Source: Vibrio cortegadensis
Lineage (GTDB): Bacteria; Pseudomonadota; Gammaproteobacteria; Enterobacterales; Vibrionaceae
Direction of reading: 5' to 3'
Length of the DNA stretch: 64,000 bases
Assembly (NCBI RefSeq): GCF_024347395.1
Contig: NZ_AP025472.1
Coordinates: forward strand, 806,001 to 870,000
Part shown: positions 7,174 to 15,174 of the stretch, in pieces
Layout of the letters: every line of letters starts with the position of its first letter
Position numbering within the stretch: the first letter of the stretch is position 1
Translations under genes and position numbers: made by a program
Notes under the pieces: model-generated
Databases searched by the model: none
Told to the model about the DNA's origin: nothing
Seen by the model: only the letters and a program-made list of their open reading frames with translations

Positions 7174-7964
7174 TTTCATTTTCCGATTTTATTGACACTT
7201 TCACTGGGACTATTCTCGATGTTGTCCCTATTGTGACCATTATATTTGGTTTTCAAGTCGCCGTTTTACGTAAGCCAATTAGTAATTTACCTAAAGTGAT
7301 ATTGGGTTTTTTCTATGTCATTTTAGGGCTCTCTCTTTTTTTGATGGGGCTAGAATTGGCGCTGTTTCCACTTGGCGAAACCATGGCTCAGCAGTTAACT
7401 GCTCCAGAGTTTTTATATGATTTTAAAGTGAGTGTAGGTCAGTCACTCGCTTGGATTGATTACTATTGGGTTTACCTTTTTGCCTTCTTTATTGGTTTTA
7501 GCACCACAATCGCAGAACCATCCCTTATTGCCGTTGCGATAAAAGCCAATCAAGTGTCAGGGGGAAGTATCAGCGTGAATGGGTTAAGAATTGCGGTAGC
7601 TCTAGGGGTTGCGATTGGAATATCTTTGGGCAGTTATCGAATTGTAGTCGGAGACCCGATTCACTATTACATCATCGCAGGTTATATCGTGGTGGTGATT
7701 CAAACCTTTTATGCTCCTAAATTAATAGTGCCTTTGGCATATGATTCTGGAGGAGTGACAACGTCAACGGTAACCGTACCCTTAGTTACGGCTTTAGGGC
7801 TAGGGCTAGCTTCTACCGTTCCGGGACGAAACCCGATGATTGATGGCTTTGGTCTGATCGCCTTTGCCAGTTTATTTCCTATTATTTCAGTTATGGCGTA
7901 TGCCCAAATTACCCAATGGTTAAACCAAAAAGGCTCGTCAGAGGAGAAAGAAAATGCGCTTTAA
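7170..7964 (+). CDS. DUF1538 integral membrane protein, second subunit
   Basis: The 264-residue paralogue of the preceding gene shares the motifs GLELALFPLGETMAQQL, GFSTTIAEPSLIAVAI, YDSGGVTTSTVTVPLVTALG and GRNPMIDGFGLIAFASL. It carries an extra loop near residues 75-110 (FLYDFKVSVGQSLAWIDYYW). The paired and coupled arrangement suggests a heteromeric membrane complex. The PII-like gene starts 11 bases before this stop codon, again indicating coupling. The transported ion is not shown by the sequence. Confidence 0.88.
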   Translation: MISFSDFIDTFTGTILDVVPIVTIIFGFQVAVLRKPISNLPKVILGFFYVILGLSLFLMGLELALFPLGETMAQQLTAPEFLYDFKVSVGQSLAWIDYYWVYLFAFFIGFSTTIAEPSLIAVAIKANQVSGGSISVNGLRIAVALGVAIGISLGSYRIVVGDPIHYYIIAGYIVVVIQTFYAPKLIVPLAYDSGGVTTSTVTVPLVTALGLGLASTVPGRNPMIDGFGLIAFASLFPIISVMAYAQITQWLNQKGSSEEKENAL

Positions 7965-8304
7965 ACTCATTTTGGCTTTTGTAGAGGATAGCAAGACCGA
8001 TGTGGTTCTTGATGCTGCTCGAGATGCCGGTGCAACGGGAGCGACGGTGATCAACAATGCTAGGGGCCAAGGTGTGAATAAAAAACGCACATTCTTTGGT
8101 TTAACTCTTGAAGTGCAAAAAGACGTGTTGTTGTTTGTTGTTGAGGAACACCTTTCGCGTCATATCTTGGAAAGAATCAGTGAGGTCGGGGAGTTCGACC
8201 AAGAGTCAGGGCAGGGAATAGCGATACAGATTGATATCGAAGATGCGGTCGGGGTTGCCCATCAAGTTGAGACATTAACAAAAGTTGTTGAGGAAGAAAT
8301 ATGA
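7954..8304 (+). CDS. PII-like (GlnB-fold) signalling protein
   Basis: This 116-residue protein has the PII pattern: a KLILAFVEDSKTDVVLDAAR first strand and helix, GATGATVINNARGQG (PII: G-x-T-G-x-T...RG.G), and a C-terminal strand plus DAVGVAHQ segment. The T-loop region is short and lacks the uridylylated Tyr of GlnB/GlnK, so this is a dedicated PII-like protein rather than a nitrogen regulator. Encoded between DUF1538 transporter genes and a CBS protein, it probably binds a nucleotide and gates the transporter. It overlaps both neighbours by a few bases. Confidence 0.85.
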   Translation: MRFKLILAFVEDSKTDVVLDAARDAGATGATVINNARGQGVNKKRTFFGLTLEVQKDVLLFVVEEHLSRHILERISEVGEFDQESGQGIAIQIDIEDAVGVAHQVETLTKVVEEEI

Positions 8305-8708
8305 TCAGCCATGAAAAAATACGCATTAGAGACGTAATGGCCAATACCTATGTCATTGTTGATGGACTAACGACAGTACATGAAGGTATCAAACTGGCTA
8401 AGCAGCATAAGGTTAAAGCGCTTATTGTGAATAAGCGTCATGATGATGATGAGTACGGTATTGTTCTAATGAATGATATTGCGAAGAAAGTACTCGCGAA
8501 AAACCGTTCATCTAAACGTACTAATATTTATGAAATTATGACAAAACCAGCGTTAGCCGTAGATCCTGGTATGAATGTTAAATATTGCGCTCGGTTATTT
8601 GAACGTTTTGGCATCAGCCGTGCGCCAGTCATCGAAGATGGAAAGATTATTGGAATGGTGAGCTACAACAATATCGTGATAAATGGCATGGCGAAAGATG
8701 ACGACTAA
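8301..8708 (+). CDS. CBS-pair protein
   Basis: These 135 residues form two CBS motifs in tandem: IRIRDVMANTYVIVDGLTTV to MNDIAKKVL, then NIYEIMTKPALAVDPGMNV to IIGMVSYNNIV. CBS pairs usually bind adenine nucleotides and act as energy or ionic-strength sensors. The start ATGA overlaps the stop of the PII-like gene. With the PII-like protein it gives the transporter two candidate ligand-sensing partners. There is no catalytic domain. A stretch of 49 bases separates it from yfcE. Confidence 0.87.
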   Translation: MISHEKIRIRDVMANTYVIVDGLTTVHEGIKLAKQHKVKALIVNKRHDDDEYGIVLMNDIAKKVLAKNRSSKRTNIYEIMTKPALAVDPGMNVKYCARLFERFGISRAPVIEDGKIIGMVSYNNIVINGMAKDDD

Positions 8709-8757
8709 AAGAGGAATGCGTACAATAGCGTCAACTTAAAATAAGGAGACGCTTGTC

Positions 8758-9303
8758 TTGAATCTTTTTTTCGCTTCAGATTTACACGGCTCACTGCCGG
8801 CAACTGAACAGATGATTTCGCAATATGTGAAATCAGGAGCTAAGCATCTAATTTTGTTAGGTGACATTTTAAATCATGGCCCGAGAAACGCGATTCCTGA
8901 AGGGTATAATCCCCCTGAGGTTGCACAGCTTCTTAATCAGTATGCGGATCAGATCATTGCTGTTAGAGGCAACTGTGATAGTGAAGTGGATCAGATGTTG
9001 TTGTCATTTCCAATGATGATGGATTACTCGTGGGTATTGCTAGAAAGTGGTCAACGTCTATTTTTGACACACGGTCACACTTATAATTCTGATAAGCGAC
9101 CAGCTTTACGTGACGGTGATATTTTGGCTCATGGTCATACCCATATTCCGGTCGCAGAAGAGCAAAATGGTGTGGTGATCTTTAACCCAGGCTCTGTGAC
9201 TATTCCACGCAATGGTTACGCTGCAAGCTTTGGGCTACTCAGCAATAATAGATTGCAAGTTATTGGCTTTGACCAATCGGTAATCAAAGAAGTGACCATC
9301 TAA
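8758..9303 (+). CDS. yfcE: YfcE-type metallophosphodiesterase
   Basis: The 181-residue calcineurin-like phosphoesterase keeps all metal motifs: ASDLHGS, LLGDILNHGPR, RGNCDSEVD, THGH and HGHTHIP. E. coli YfcE (184 residues) hydrolyses phosphodiester bonds in a Mn-dependent manner. The physiological substrate is unknown. The start is TTG at 8758, with GGAG in a good position and N-terminal homology beginning immediately. A bidirectional terminator follows that also serves toxS. Confidence 0.93.
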   Translation: MNLFFASDLHGSLPATEQMISQYVKSGAKHLILLGDILNHGPRNAIPEGYNPPEVAQLLNQYADQIIAVRGNCDSEVDQMLLSFPMMMDYSWVLLESGQRLFLTHGHTYNSDKRPALRDGDILAHGHTHIPVAEEQNGVVIFNPGSVTIPRNGYAASFGLLSNNRLQVIGFDQSVIKEVTI

Positions 9304-9304
9304 T

Positions 9305-9338
9305 AAAAAGGGAAGCGATAATGCTTCCCTTTTTTGTT
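9305..9338. terminator. Bidirectional terminator between yfcE and toxS
   Basis: AAAAGGGAAGC (9306-9316) pairs with GCTTCCCTTTT (9323-9333) around a short loop, with A and T runs on both sides, so it can end both convergent transcripts. Confidence 0.9.
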
Positions 9339-9857
9339 TTAGTTTGTAAATAACACCGTTGAACCGTGGTTTAAACTGGTTAAGAGCAGTGTCTTTTGGT
9401 TCACGATATCAATTCGGCGGCTTTGCTGAGAATCTAACTTAAATACCTGAGTAATTAGTGTTAATTGCTCGGGAGTGAACTCTTTACTTTGAGCAGAAGA
9501 GACATCTTTAAACTCAGTTGGTGAGATCAATAAATAGTTATCACTAATATCCCATTCGCCAGTTTCTGAAATGTTGATGGTGTTTTGGCTCTCTTTCTCA
9601 TTACCGAACAGCTCCATTCGAGAGACGCGGATGTATGAACCATTTGGTAAATACTTTACGTTTGATGTCACCTCAACTTTACTTAGCGGCCCAATCGCAC
9701 TCTCTTTATCATTATTGGTGATCAGTGAGACCATTCTAGATTGCCACTCTTTAGACGTAAGCACTTGTTCAACTTTGATGTCGCTTCCCCAATACATCCA
9801 TGCACTTAATACAGAGGAGAGGGCTAACGCGAGATAAGCCAATTTTAATTTCATCAT
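9339..9857 (-). CDS. toxS: ToxS, periplasmic partner of ToxR
   Basis: The 172-residue protein has a single N-terminal membrane anchor (LKLAYLALALSSVLSAWMYWG), which leaves a periplasmic domain of about 145 residues. In vibrios ToxS binds the ToxR periplasmic domain, protects it from proteolysis and senses bile salts together with it. It starts 6 bases after the toxR stop, the usual toxRS operon arrangement. Family diagnostics include NGSYIRVSRMELFG and GEWDISDNYLLISP. Confidence 0.92.
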   Translation of the reverse strand: MMKLKLAYLALALSSVLSAWMYWGSDIKVEQVLTSKEWQSRMVSLITNNDKESAIGPLSKVEVTSNVKYLPNGSYIRVSRMELFGNEKESQNTINISETGEWDISDNYLLISPTEFKDVSSAQSKEFTPEQLTLITQVFKLDSQQSRRIDIVNQKTLLLTSLNHGSTVLFTN

Positions 9858-9863
9858 CTTACC

Positions 9864-10733
9864 TTACTTACAGACTTTATTTAGATTTGAGAGTTCAGTG
9901 AAAATTCGTAAGGTGACATTCTCACCAGAAAACTCCACAGGATGAATGTAATTCAACACTAACCGATTGTTTTCTCCACCCGTTGCGATGACTTCGCTAG
10001 GCATTAGTTCATCACGGTGACGTTCATTGTAGCTTTCAATACATGTTTTTATTGAAGGCACCCATTTAGAAATATCAGGATGGTTCAATGGTGTTTTAAT
10101 CGGGATATTATCCACCACCGCAAGTTGACGGAATTGTGACTCTGCTGGATTTGTGAATAGTAAAACCAATAAAGGAAGCAGAATGGCAATGCTCACGAGA
10201 ATCTTTGGTAGCCAACTGAGTAACTTTGAATCAAATGAGGCGGTTTCTTGTGTTACTGCGCCAAGGTTTGATTGTTGTACTTCCACTTCAACGATAGGTG
10301 CTGGTGGTTCTGATTCTACATTTGTGCTGCTTTCTTCAACTGTCGTTTCATTTGGTATAGGTAAAACGGTATCACTTGACGCTAATGGAGCGGAACGTTC
10401 TACGTTGGCAATGAGTTGATAGCCTCGCTTAGGCACTGTCTTAACGAAGGCAGGGGATTTTGTAGAATCTTTAAGCATCTTGCGTAGTGTTGATATCGCC
10501 TGAGTTAGGCTTGAATCATCAACTTCAAATCCTTGATCTCGCCAAACAAACTCATGGAGTTGATTACGAGTGATGACTTCATTGGGTTTCTCGCATAGCA
10601 ATAATAGGATACGACTCTCATTGCTACCTAGTCTAACCGTTTCGCATTCCTCTGCTTGATCCATAAGAGAATTACTATTTGGATCAAAAACAAAGCGCTT
10701 CGCAAGTATGAACTTAGTACCGATATTACTCAT
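9864..10733 (-). CDS. toxR: ToxR, transmembrane transcriptional activator
   Basis: The product has an N-terminal OmpR-type winged helix (about 1-110, with LGSNESRILLLLCEKPNEV and DDSSLTQAISTLRKMLKDS). A variable Pro/Glu-rich linker follows, then one membrane helix (ILVSIAILLPLLVLLF) and a periplasmic domain with two cysteines (SIKTCIES and the C-terminal NKVCK) that form the redox-active disulfide known in V. cholerae. It controls the OmpU/OmpT porin switch and other envelope genes. I prefer the start at MSNIGTKF (10733). The frame extends to 10784, and V. cholerae ToxR has a comparable N-terminal extension, so that start remains possible. It is divergent from htpG. Confidence 0.93.
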   Translation of the reverse strand: MSNIGTKFILAKRFVFDPNSNSLMDQAEECETVRLGSNESRILLLLCEKPNEVITRNQLHEFVWRDQGFEVDDSSLTQAISTLRKMLKDSTKSPAFVKTVPKRGYQLIANVERSAPLASSDTVLPIPNETTVEESSTNVESEPPAPIVEVEVQQSNLGAVTQETASFDSKLLSWLPKILVSIAILLPLLVLLFTNPAESQFRQLAVVDNIPIKTPLNHPDISKWVPSIKTCIESYNERHRDELMPSEVIATGGENNRLVLNYIHPVEFSGENVTLRIFTELSNLNKVCK

Positions 10734-10889
10734 TGAATTCTTCTTTATTAGATGACTTTCAGGGGATTTTATTCGGCCAATCATCGATTAATTGTCAATC
10801 TTGCAGGCTGAATTTATGTTCTTTGATATTTTTTCGAAATAATCATAGTTAAAATAAAATAAAAAAACACTGTTTTTATGATTTTTGAC

Positions 10890-10918
10890 CTTGAATTTAC
10901 ATTTGTCATCCTCATGTT
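10890..10918 (+). promoter_or_regulatory. Heat-shock (sigma-32) promoter of htpG
   Basis: CTTGAA (10890-10895), a 14-base spacer and CCTCATGTT (10910-10918) match the sigma-32 consensus CTTGAAA-N(11-15)-CCCCATNT with one mismatch in the -10 core. It lies 72 bases before the htpG start, inside the shared toxR/htpG regulatory region. Confidence 0.85.
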
Positions 10919-10989
10919 AAATAACAAGATAGACGAAATCGCATTTACAGTAAGCCGCGATCTCACAGTATATATGCTATGGAGCGAAG

Positions 10990-12894
10990 ATGAGCGAAAC
11001 AGTAACGAACAATAAAGAAACCCGTGGTTTTCAGTCAGAAGTAAAGCAGTTACTTCACCTAATGATTCATTCACTGTATTCAAATAAAGAAATATTCCTA
11101 CGTGAATTGATTTCAAATGCTTCAGATGCCTCAGATAAATTACGTTTTCAAGCGCTCTCTGATTCGAGCTTGTATCAAGGTGAAGCTGATCTTGGTGTTA
11201 AACTGTCATTTAGTAGTGAAACCAATACCTTAACTATTTCTGATAACGGCATCGGTATGAGCCGTGATGATGTTATTGAGCATCTGGGCACGATCGCTAA
11301 ATCAGGTACAGCGGACTTCTTTTCAAAATTATCGGATGATCAAAGTAAAGACTCACAATTAATCGGTCAGTTTGGTGTTGGTTTCTATTCGGCATTCATC
11401 GTAGCTGATGCGGTAACGGTTCGTACCCGAGCTGCCGGTTTAGCAGCCGATGAAGCGGTACAGTGGCACTCAGAAGGTGAAGGTGATTACACCATTGAAA
11501 CCACCACAAAAGAGTCTCGTGGTACGGATATCATTTTACATATGCGTGACGAAGGTAAGGAGTTCTTGTCTGAATGGCGCTTACGTGAAGTGATTGGTAA
11601 ATATTCGGATCATATCGGTATTCCGGTTTCTATCTTAACGAAAGTAAAAGATGAAGAAGGAAAAGAGACGGATGAGACCGAGTGGGAACAGATCAACAAA
11701 GCACAAGCTCTGTGGACTCGTAATAAATCAGATATTTCAGAAGAAGAGTATCAAGAGTTTTATAAGCATGTATCGCATGACTTTGCTGATCCATTAACTT
11801 GGAGCCATAACCGAGTTGAAGGTAAAAACGATTATACGAGCTTGCTCTATATTCCTGCAAAAGCTCCGTTTGATATGATGAACCGTGAACATAAGAGTGG
11901 CCTAAAACTTTATGTTCAACGCGTATTCATTATGGATGATGCGGCGCAGTTCATGCCTTCTTACCTACGTTTCGTCCGAGGCTTAATTGATTCAAACGAT
12001 CTACCGCTTAATGTTTCGCGTGAAATTCTGCAAGACAATAAAGTAACTCAGTCACTACGCAGTGCATGTACTAAGCGAGTGCTTACTCTGCTTGAGCGTA
12101 TGGCAAAGAAAGACGATGAAAAGTACCTTTCTTTCTGGAAAGAGTTTGGCATGGTGCTAAAAGAAGGCCCTGCTGAAGATATGGCAAATAAAGAAAAGGT
12201 TGCCGCTCTGTTGCGCTTCGCTTCAACTCATGTCGATTCTTCAGAACAGACGGTTGGCCTGCAATCGTATGTAGAGCGTATGAAAGAGGGACAAGATAAG
12301 ATCTATTTCCTGACAGCAGATAGCTACGCAGCGGCTAAAAACAGCCCACACTTAGAGCAGTTCAAAGCGAAAGGCATCGAAGTTGTATTGATGTTCGATC
12401 GAATCGACGAATGGCTAATGAATTACCTAACCGAGTTTGATGGTAAACAGTTCCAATCGATCACTAAAGCGGGGCTGGATCTTGGTCAGTTTGAAGATGA
12501 AGCTGAGAAAGAGAAGCAAAAAGAGACACAGGAAGAATTTAAGTCTGTTGTTGAGCGCACACAAAGCTACCTAGGATCTCGTGTTAAGGAAGTTCGCACT
12601 ACCTTTAAGTTAGCAACAACACCAGCCGTAGTCGTTACTGATGACTATGATATGGGGACTCAAATGGCTAAACTACTGGAAGCAGCAGGTCAAGCGGCTC
12701 CAGAAGTTAAGTACATTTTTGAGATTAACCCAGAACATGAGCTTGTGAAACGTATGGCTGATGAAGCGGATGAACAAGAGTTCGGTCGTTGGGTAGAAGT
12801 TCTGCTTGGTCAGGCTATGCTTGCTGAACGTGGCTCTATTGAGGACTCTTCTCAGTTCTTAGGTGCTATCAACCAGCTTTTGACTAAAGTTTAA
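10990..12894 (+). CDS. htpG: HtpG, Hsp90-family chaperone
   Basis: At 634 residues this is a full-length bacterial Hsp90. The N-terminal GHKL ATPase has LISNASDASDKLRF, DNGIGM and GQFGVGFYSAF. It is followed by a middle domain with SREILQDN and a C-terminal dimerisation domain. It remodels client proteins with DnaK in the cytoplasm. GGAG lies a few bases before the ATG. A sigma-32 promoter lies upstream and a UUCG-capped terminator follows. Confidence 0.97.
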   Translation: MSETVTNNKETRGFQSEVKQLLHLMIHSLYSNKEIFLRELISNASDASDKLRFQALSDSSLYQGEADLGVKLSFSSETNTLTISDNGIGMSRDDVIEHLGTIAKSGTADFFSKLSDDQSKDSQLIGQFGVGFYSAFIVADAVTVRTRAAGLAADEAVQWHSEGEGDYTIETTTKESRGTDIILHMRDEGKEFLSEWRLREVIGKYSDHIGIPVSILTKVKDEEGKETDETEWEQINKAQALWTRNKSDISEEEYQEFYKHVSHDFADPLTWSHNRVEGKNDYTSLLYIPAKAPFDMMNREHKSGLKLYVQRVFIMDDAAQFMPSYLRFVRGLIDSNDLPLNVSREILQDNKVTQSLRSACTKRVLTLLERMAKKDDEKYLSFWKEFGMVLKEGPAEDMANKEKVAALLRFASTHVDSSEQTVGLQSYVERMKEGQDKIYFLTADSYAAAKNSPHLEQFKAKGIEVVLMFDRIDEWLMNYLTEFDGKQFQSITKAGLDLGQFEDEAEKEKQKETQEEFKSVVERTQSYLGSRVKEVRTTFKLATTPAVVVTDDYDMGTQMAKLLEAAGQAAPEVKYIFEINPEHELVKRMADEADEQEFGRWVEVLLGQAMLAERGSIEDSSQFLGAINQLLTKV

Positions 12895-12907
12895 GTAGTA
12901 AAAAATT

Positions 12908-12935
12908 AAAAAGCTCGCTTCGGCGGGCTTTTTTA
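12908..12935 (+). terminator. htpG terminator with UUCG loop
   Basis: The stem AAAAAGCTCGC pairs with GCGGGCTTTTT around a TTCG tetraloop (12919-12922) closed by C-G, and is followed by T residues. Confidence 0.9.
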
Positions 12936-13058
12936 AATTAAAAGTCACTAAAATCGGCAAAATGACGCTAACGTGACTTTATCAGTTGCGAATTAACGCC
13001 AGCTCGTATTCTTTAGTCTTAGGCACAACTTATGGATAATTTTTGTGTTAGAATGCTG

Positions 13059-13268
13059 AGCTTGAATCTCTGGTTCAAGGCGTGTATTTTGCGCGCTCAC
13101 TTTTAATAAACGTTATACCGAAACTTATCGTTGGTTATTTAAGTATTGGTGAATGTATGGCTCAACGATTGTGGCTGCTTTATGCAGTGTCGTGGAGAGT
13201 CGTATTGTTTCATCACCCGACTTATTGTGAGCTTCGGTATAAATCATAATTTTTAAAGAGGATTAAAC
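13059..13268 (+). ncRNA. Structured adk leader region (candidate branched RNA)
   Basis: TTATACCGAA (13113-13122) is perfectly complementary to TTCGGTATAA (13233-13242), and the 110 bases between contain three local hairpins: ATCGTTG/CAACGAT, a CTGC/GCAG hairpin with loop TTTAT, and AGTCG/CGACT. A further hairpin CTTGAA/TTCAAG lies at 13061-13078. Together this looks like a multibranch RNA closed by a 10-bp stem, ending 26 bases before the adk start. A TGTGTTAGAAT box near 13046-13056 could be an extended -10. No known riboswitch family is recognised. Confidence 0.45.
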
Positions 13269-13913
13269 ATGCGCATCATCCTTCTAGGTGCTCCAGGTGC
13301 TGGTAAAGGTACACAAGCTCAATTCATCATGGAAAAATATGGTATCCCACAAATTTCTACTGGTGACATGCTACGTGCTGCGATCAAAGCGGGTACAGAG
13401 CTAGGTAAGAAAGCAAAATCAGTGATTGATGCTGGTCAATTGGTTTCTGATGATCTTATTCTTGGTCTTATCAAAGAGCGTATTGCTCAGGCTGATTGTG
13501 AGAAAGGTTTCCTACTTGATGGTTTCCCTCGCACAATCCCACAAGCTGACGGTCTAAAAGAGATGGGCATCGCCGTTGATTACGTTGTTGAATTCGATGT
13601 TGCTGACAGCGTTATTGTTGAGCGCATGGCGGGTCGTCGTGCTCACCTAGCTTCTGGTCGTACTTACCACGTTGTTTACAATCCGCCAAAAGTGGAAGGT
13701 AAAGATGATGAGACAGGTGAAGATCTTGTTGTTCGTGATGACGACAAAGCTGAAACCGTTCTTGCTCGCCTAGGTATCTACCATGAGCAAACAGCACCAT
13801 TAATCTCTTACTACAGCAAAGAAGCTGAAGCAGGCAATACTAAGTACCTTAAATTTGACGGTACTAAGCAAGTTGCTGAAGTTAGTGCAGATATTGAGAA
13901 AGCACTAGCATAA
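13269..13913 (+). CDS. adk: Adenylate kinase
   Basis: At 214 residues it is identical in length to E. coli Adk. The P-loop is GAPGAGKGTQA (7-17), followed by the NMP-binding region (STGDMLRAA), the DGFPRT motif, and a long LID (about 122-159) without zinc cysteines. It interconverts ATP, AMP and ADP in the cytoplasm. AGAGG is placed 9 bases before the ATG. The leader upstream of it appears heavily structured. Flanked by htpG and hemH, as in many gammaproteobacteria. Confidence 0.97.
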   Translation: MRIILLGAPGAGKGTQAQFIMEKYGIPQISTGDMLRAAIKAGTELGKKAKSVIDAGQLVSDDLILGLIKERIAQADCEKGFLLDGFPRTIPQADGLKEMGIAVDYVVEFDVADSVIVERMAGRRAHLASGRTYHVVYNPPKVEGKDDETGEDLVVRDDDKAETVLARLGIYHEQTAPLISYYSKEAEAGNTKYLKFDGTKQVAEVSADIEKALA

Positions 13914-13947
13914 TTGGCTAAACGTCAGTTTTAGATTTTGTTATATT

Positions 13948-13977
13948 AAAGGCGACCATTATTGGTCGCCTTTTTTT
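13948..13977 (+). terminator. adk terminator
   Basis: GGCGACCA (13951-13958) pairs with TGGTCGCC (13963-13970), followed by seven T. Confidence 0.93.
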
Positions 13978-14080
13978 GTTGAGCCGTTTCATGCGATTTA
14001 CGCGAAAACACTCTGAATGAATCATCATACTTATCTGCATCATAAACGCTGTAGAAAGGTATAAGTTAATTAAGATATTT

Positions 14081-15034
14081 ATGGATAATAAAAAACAAGG
14101 TGTTCTTCTGGTTAACTTAGGTACACCTGATGAGCCAACAGCACCGGCAATAAAACGTTTCTTAAGTGAATTCTTACATGATCACCGTGTTGTCAGTTTG
14201 TCGCGTTGGTTATGGTGCCCAATATTGCATGGTGTCATTTTACCTATTCGAGCGCCTAAAGTTGCGAAGTTGTACGAAAGCGTATGGATGGATGAAGGCT
14301 CACCGTTGATGGTGTACTCCAAAAGGCAAGTCGAAAAGTTACGAATTCAAACGAATTTACCGGTTGAGCTTGGAATGACTTATGGATCGCCAAGCTTGAA
14401 AAATGGCATTGAAGCATTAATGGCTCAAGGTGTAGAGGATATTATTGTTCTTCCTTTATACCCACAGTATTCAGGCACAACGACCGCAGCGGTTTCGGAT
14501 GGGCTGACGAAAGCATTTAAGCAGATGCCTGTCATACCAAGTTATCGCTTGATTCGAGATTACTATCAGCACCCGTTATACATTAAAGCGCTAGCCCAGC
14601 AAGTTAGGCAGCAGTGGGAGAAAAGTGGGCGAGGGGACTACCTTCTGTGCTCATATCACGGGATCCCAAAACGATTAGCGGATCAGGGGGATATATATCC
14701 TCAGCATTGTGAAGAGACAACTCGATTGCTAGCACAAGAGCTCGAATTATCAGAAGACAAGATTGGTATGACTTATCAATCTCGATTCGGTCGAGAGGAG
14801 TGGTTGACGCCCTATACGGATAAAACATTAGAGATGTTGCCTGCTAAAGGGATTAAGAAGCTAGATATCATGGCCCCAGCGTTTTCTGTTGATTGTCTTG
14901 AAACATTGGAAGAGATATCAGAACAGTGCAAAGAGATATTTGTTGAGGCTGGTGGTTCAGAGTTCAACTACATTGAATGTTTGAATGATGCAGATGACCA
15001 TATCGAAATGATGGCAGATCTGGTTGCCAATTAG
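14081..15034 (+). CDS. hemH: Ferrochelatase
   Basis: The 317-residue protein inserts Fe(II) into protoporphyrin IX, the last step of haem synthesis. Family hallmarks are VLLVNLGTPDEP at the N-terminus, the catalytic His in CSYHGIPKRL (about residue 193), and the acidic segment DCLETLEEISE near the C-terminus. The expected bacterial length is kept, with no C-terminal extension. It has its own promoter region downstream of the adk terminator. Confidence 0.96.
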   Translation: MDNKKQGVLLVNLGTPDEPTAPAIKRFLSEFLHDHRVVSLSRWLWCPILHGVILPIRAPKVAKLYESVWMDEGSPLMVYSKRQVEKLRIQTNLPVELGMTYGSPSLKNGIEALMAQGVEDIIVLPLYPQYSGTTTAAVSDGLTKAFKQMPVIPSYRLIRDYYQHPLYIKALAQQVRQQWEKSGRGDYLLCSYHGIPKRLADQGDIYPQHCEETTRLLAQELELSEDKIGMTYQSRFGREEWLTPYTDKTLEMLPAKGIKKLDIMAPAFSVDCLETLEEISEQCKEIFVEAGGSEFNYIECLNDADDHIEMMADLVAN

Positions 15035-15123
15035 TATATTTATTATACTTAAATGAACAGCGTTTTATCGGCAGTCGCTTTAATGAATTTGCTTGGTTGA
15101 TGGATTTACGTATTGATTTTAAA

Positions 15124-15156
15124 GAAAAAGGGCTGCAATTAATGCAGCCCTTTGTA
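15124..15156. terminator. Bidirectional terminator between hemH and the POT transporter
   Basis: AAAGGGCTGCA and its inverse TGCAGCCCTTT (15127-15153) form a stem. The minus-strand side continues into TTTTTC, so it is the stronger for the transporter gene. Confidence 0.8.
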
Positions 15157-15174
15157 TATGTGTTACTGAATGAA

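Noticed and set aside
12901..12940. htpG terminator as part of the adk leader RNA
   Set aside because: It has a T run and a UUCG loop directly behind the htpG stop and lies well upstream of the adk promoter candidate.
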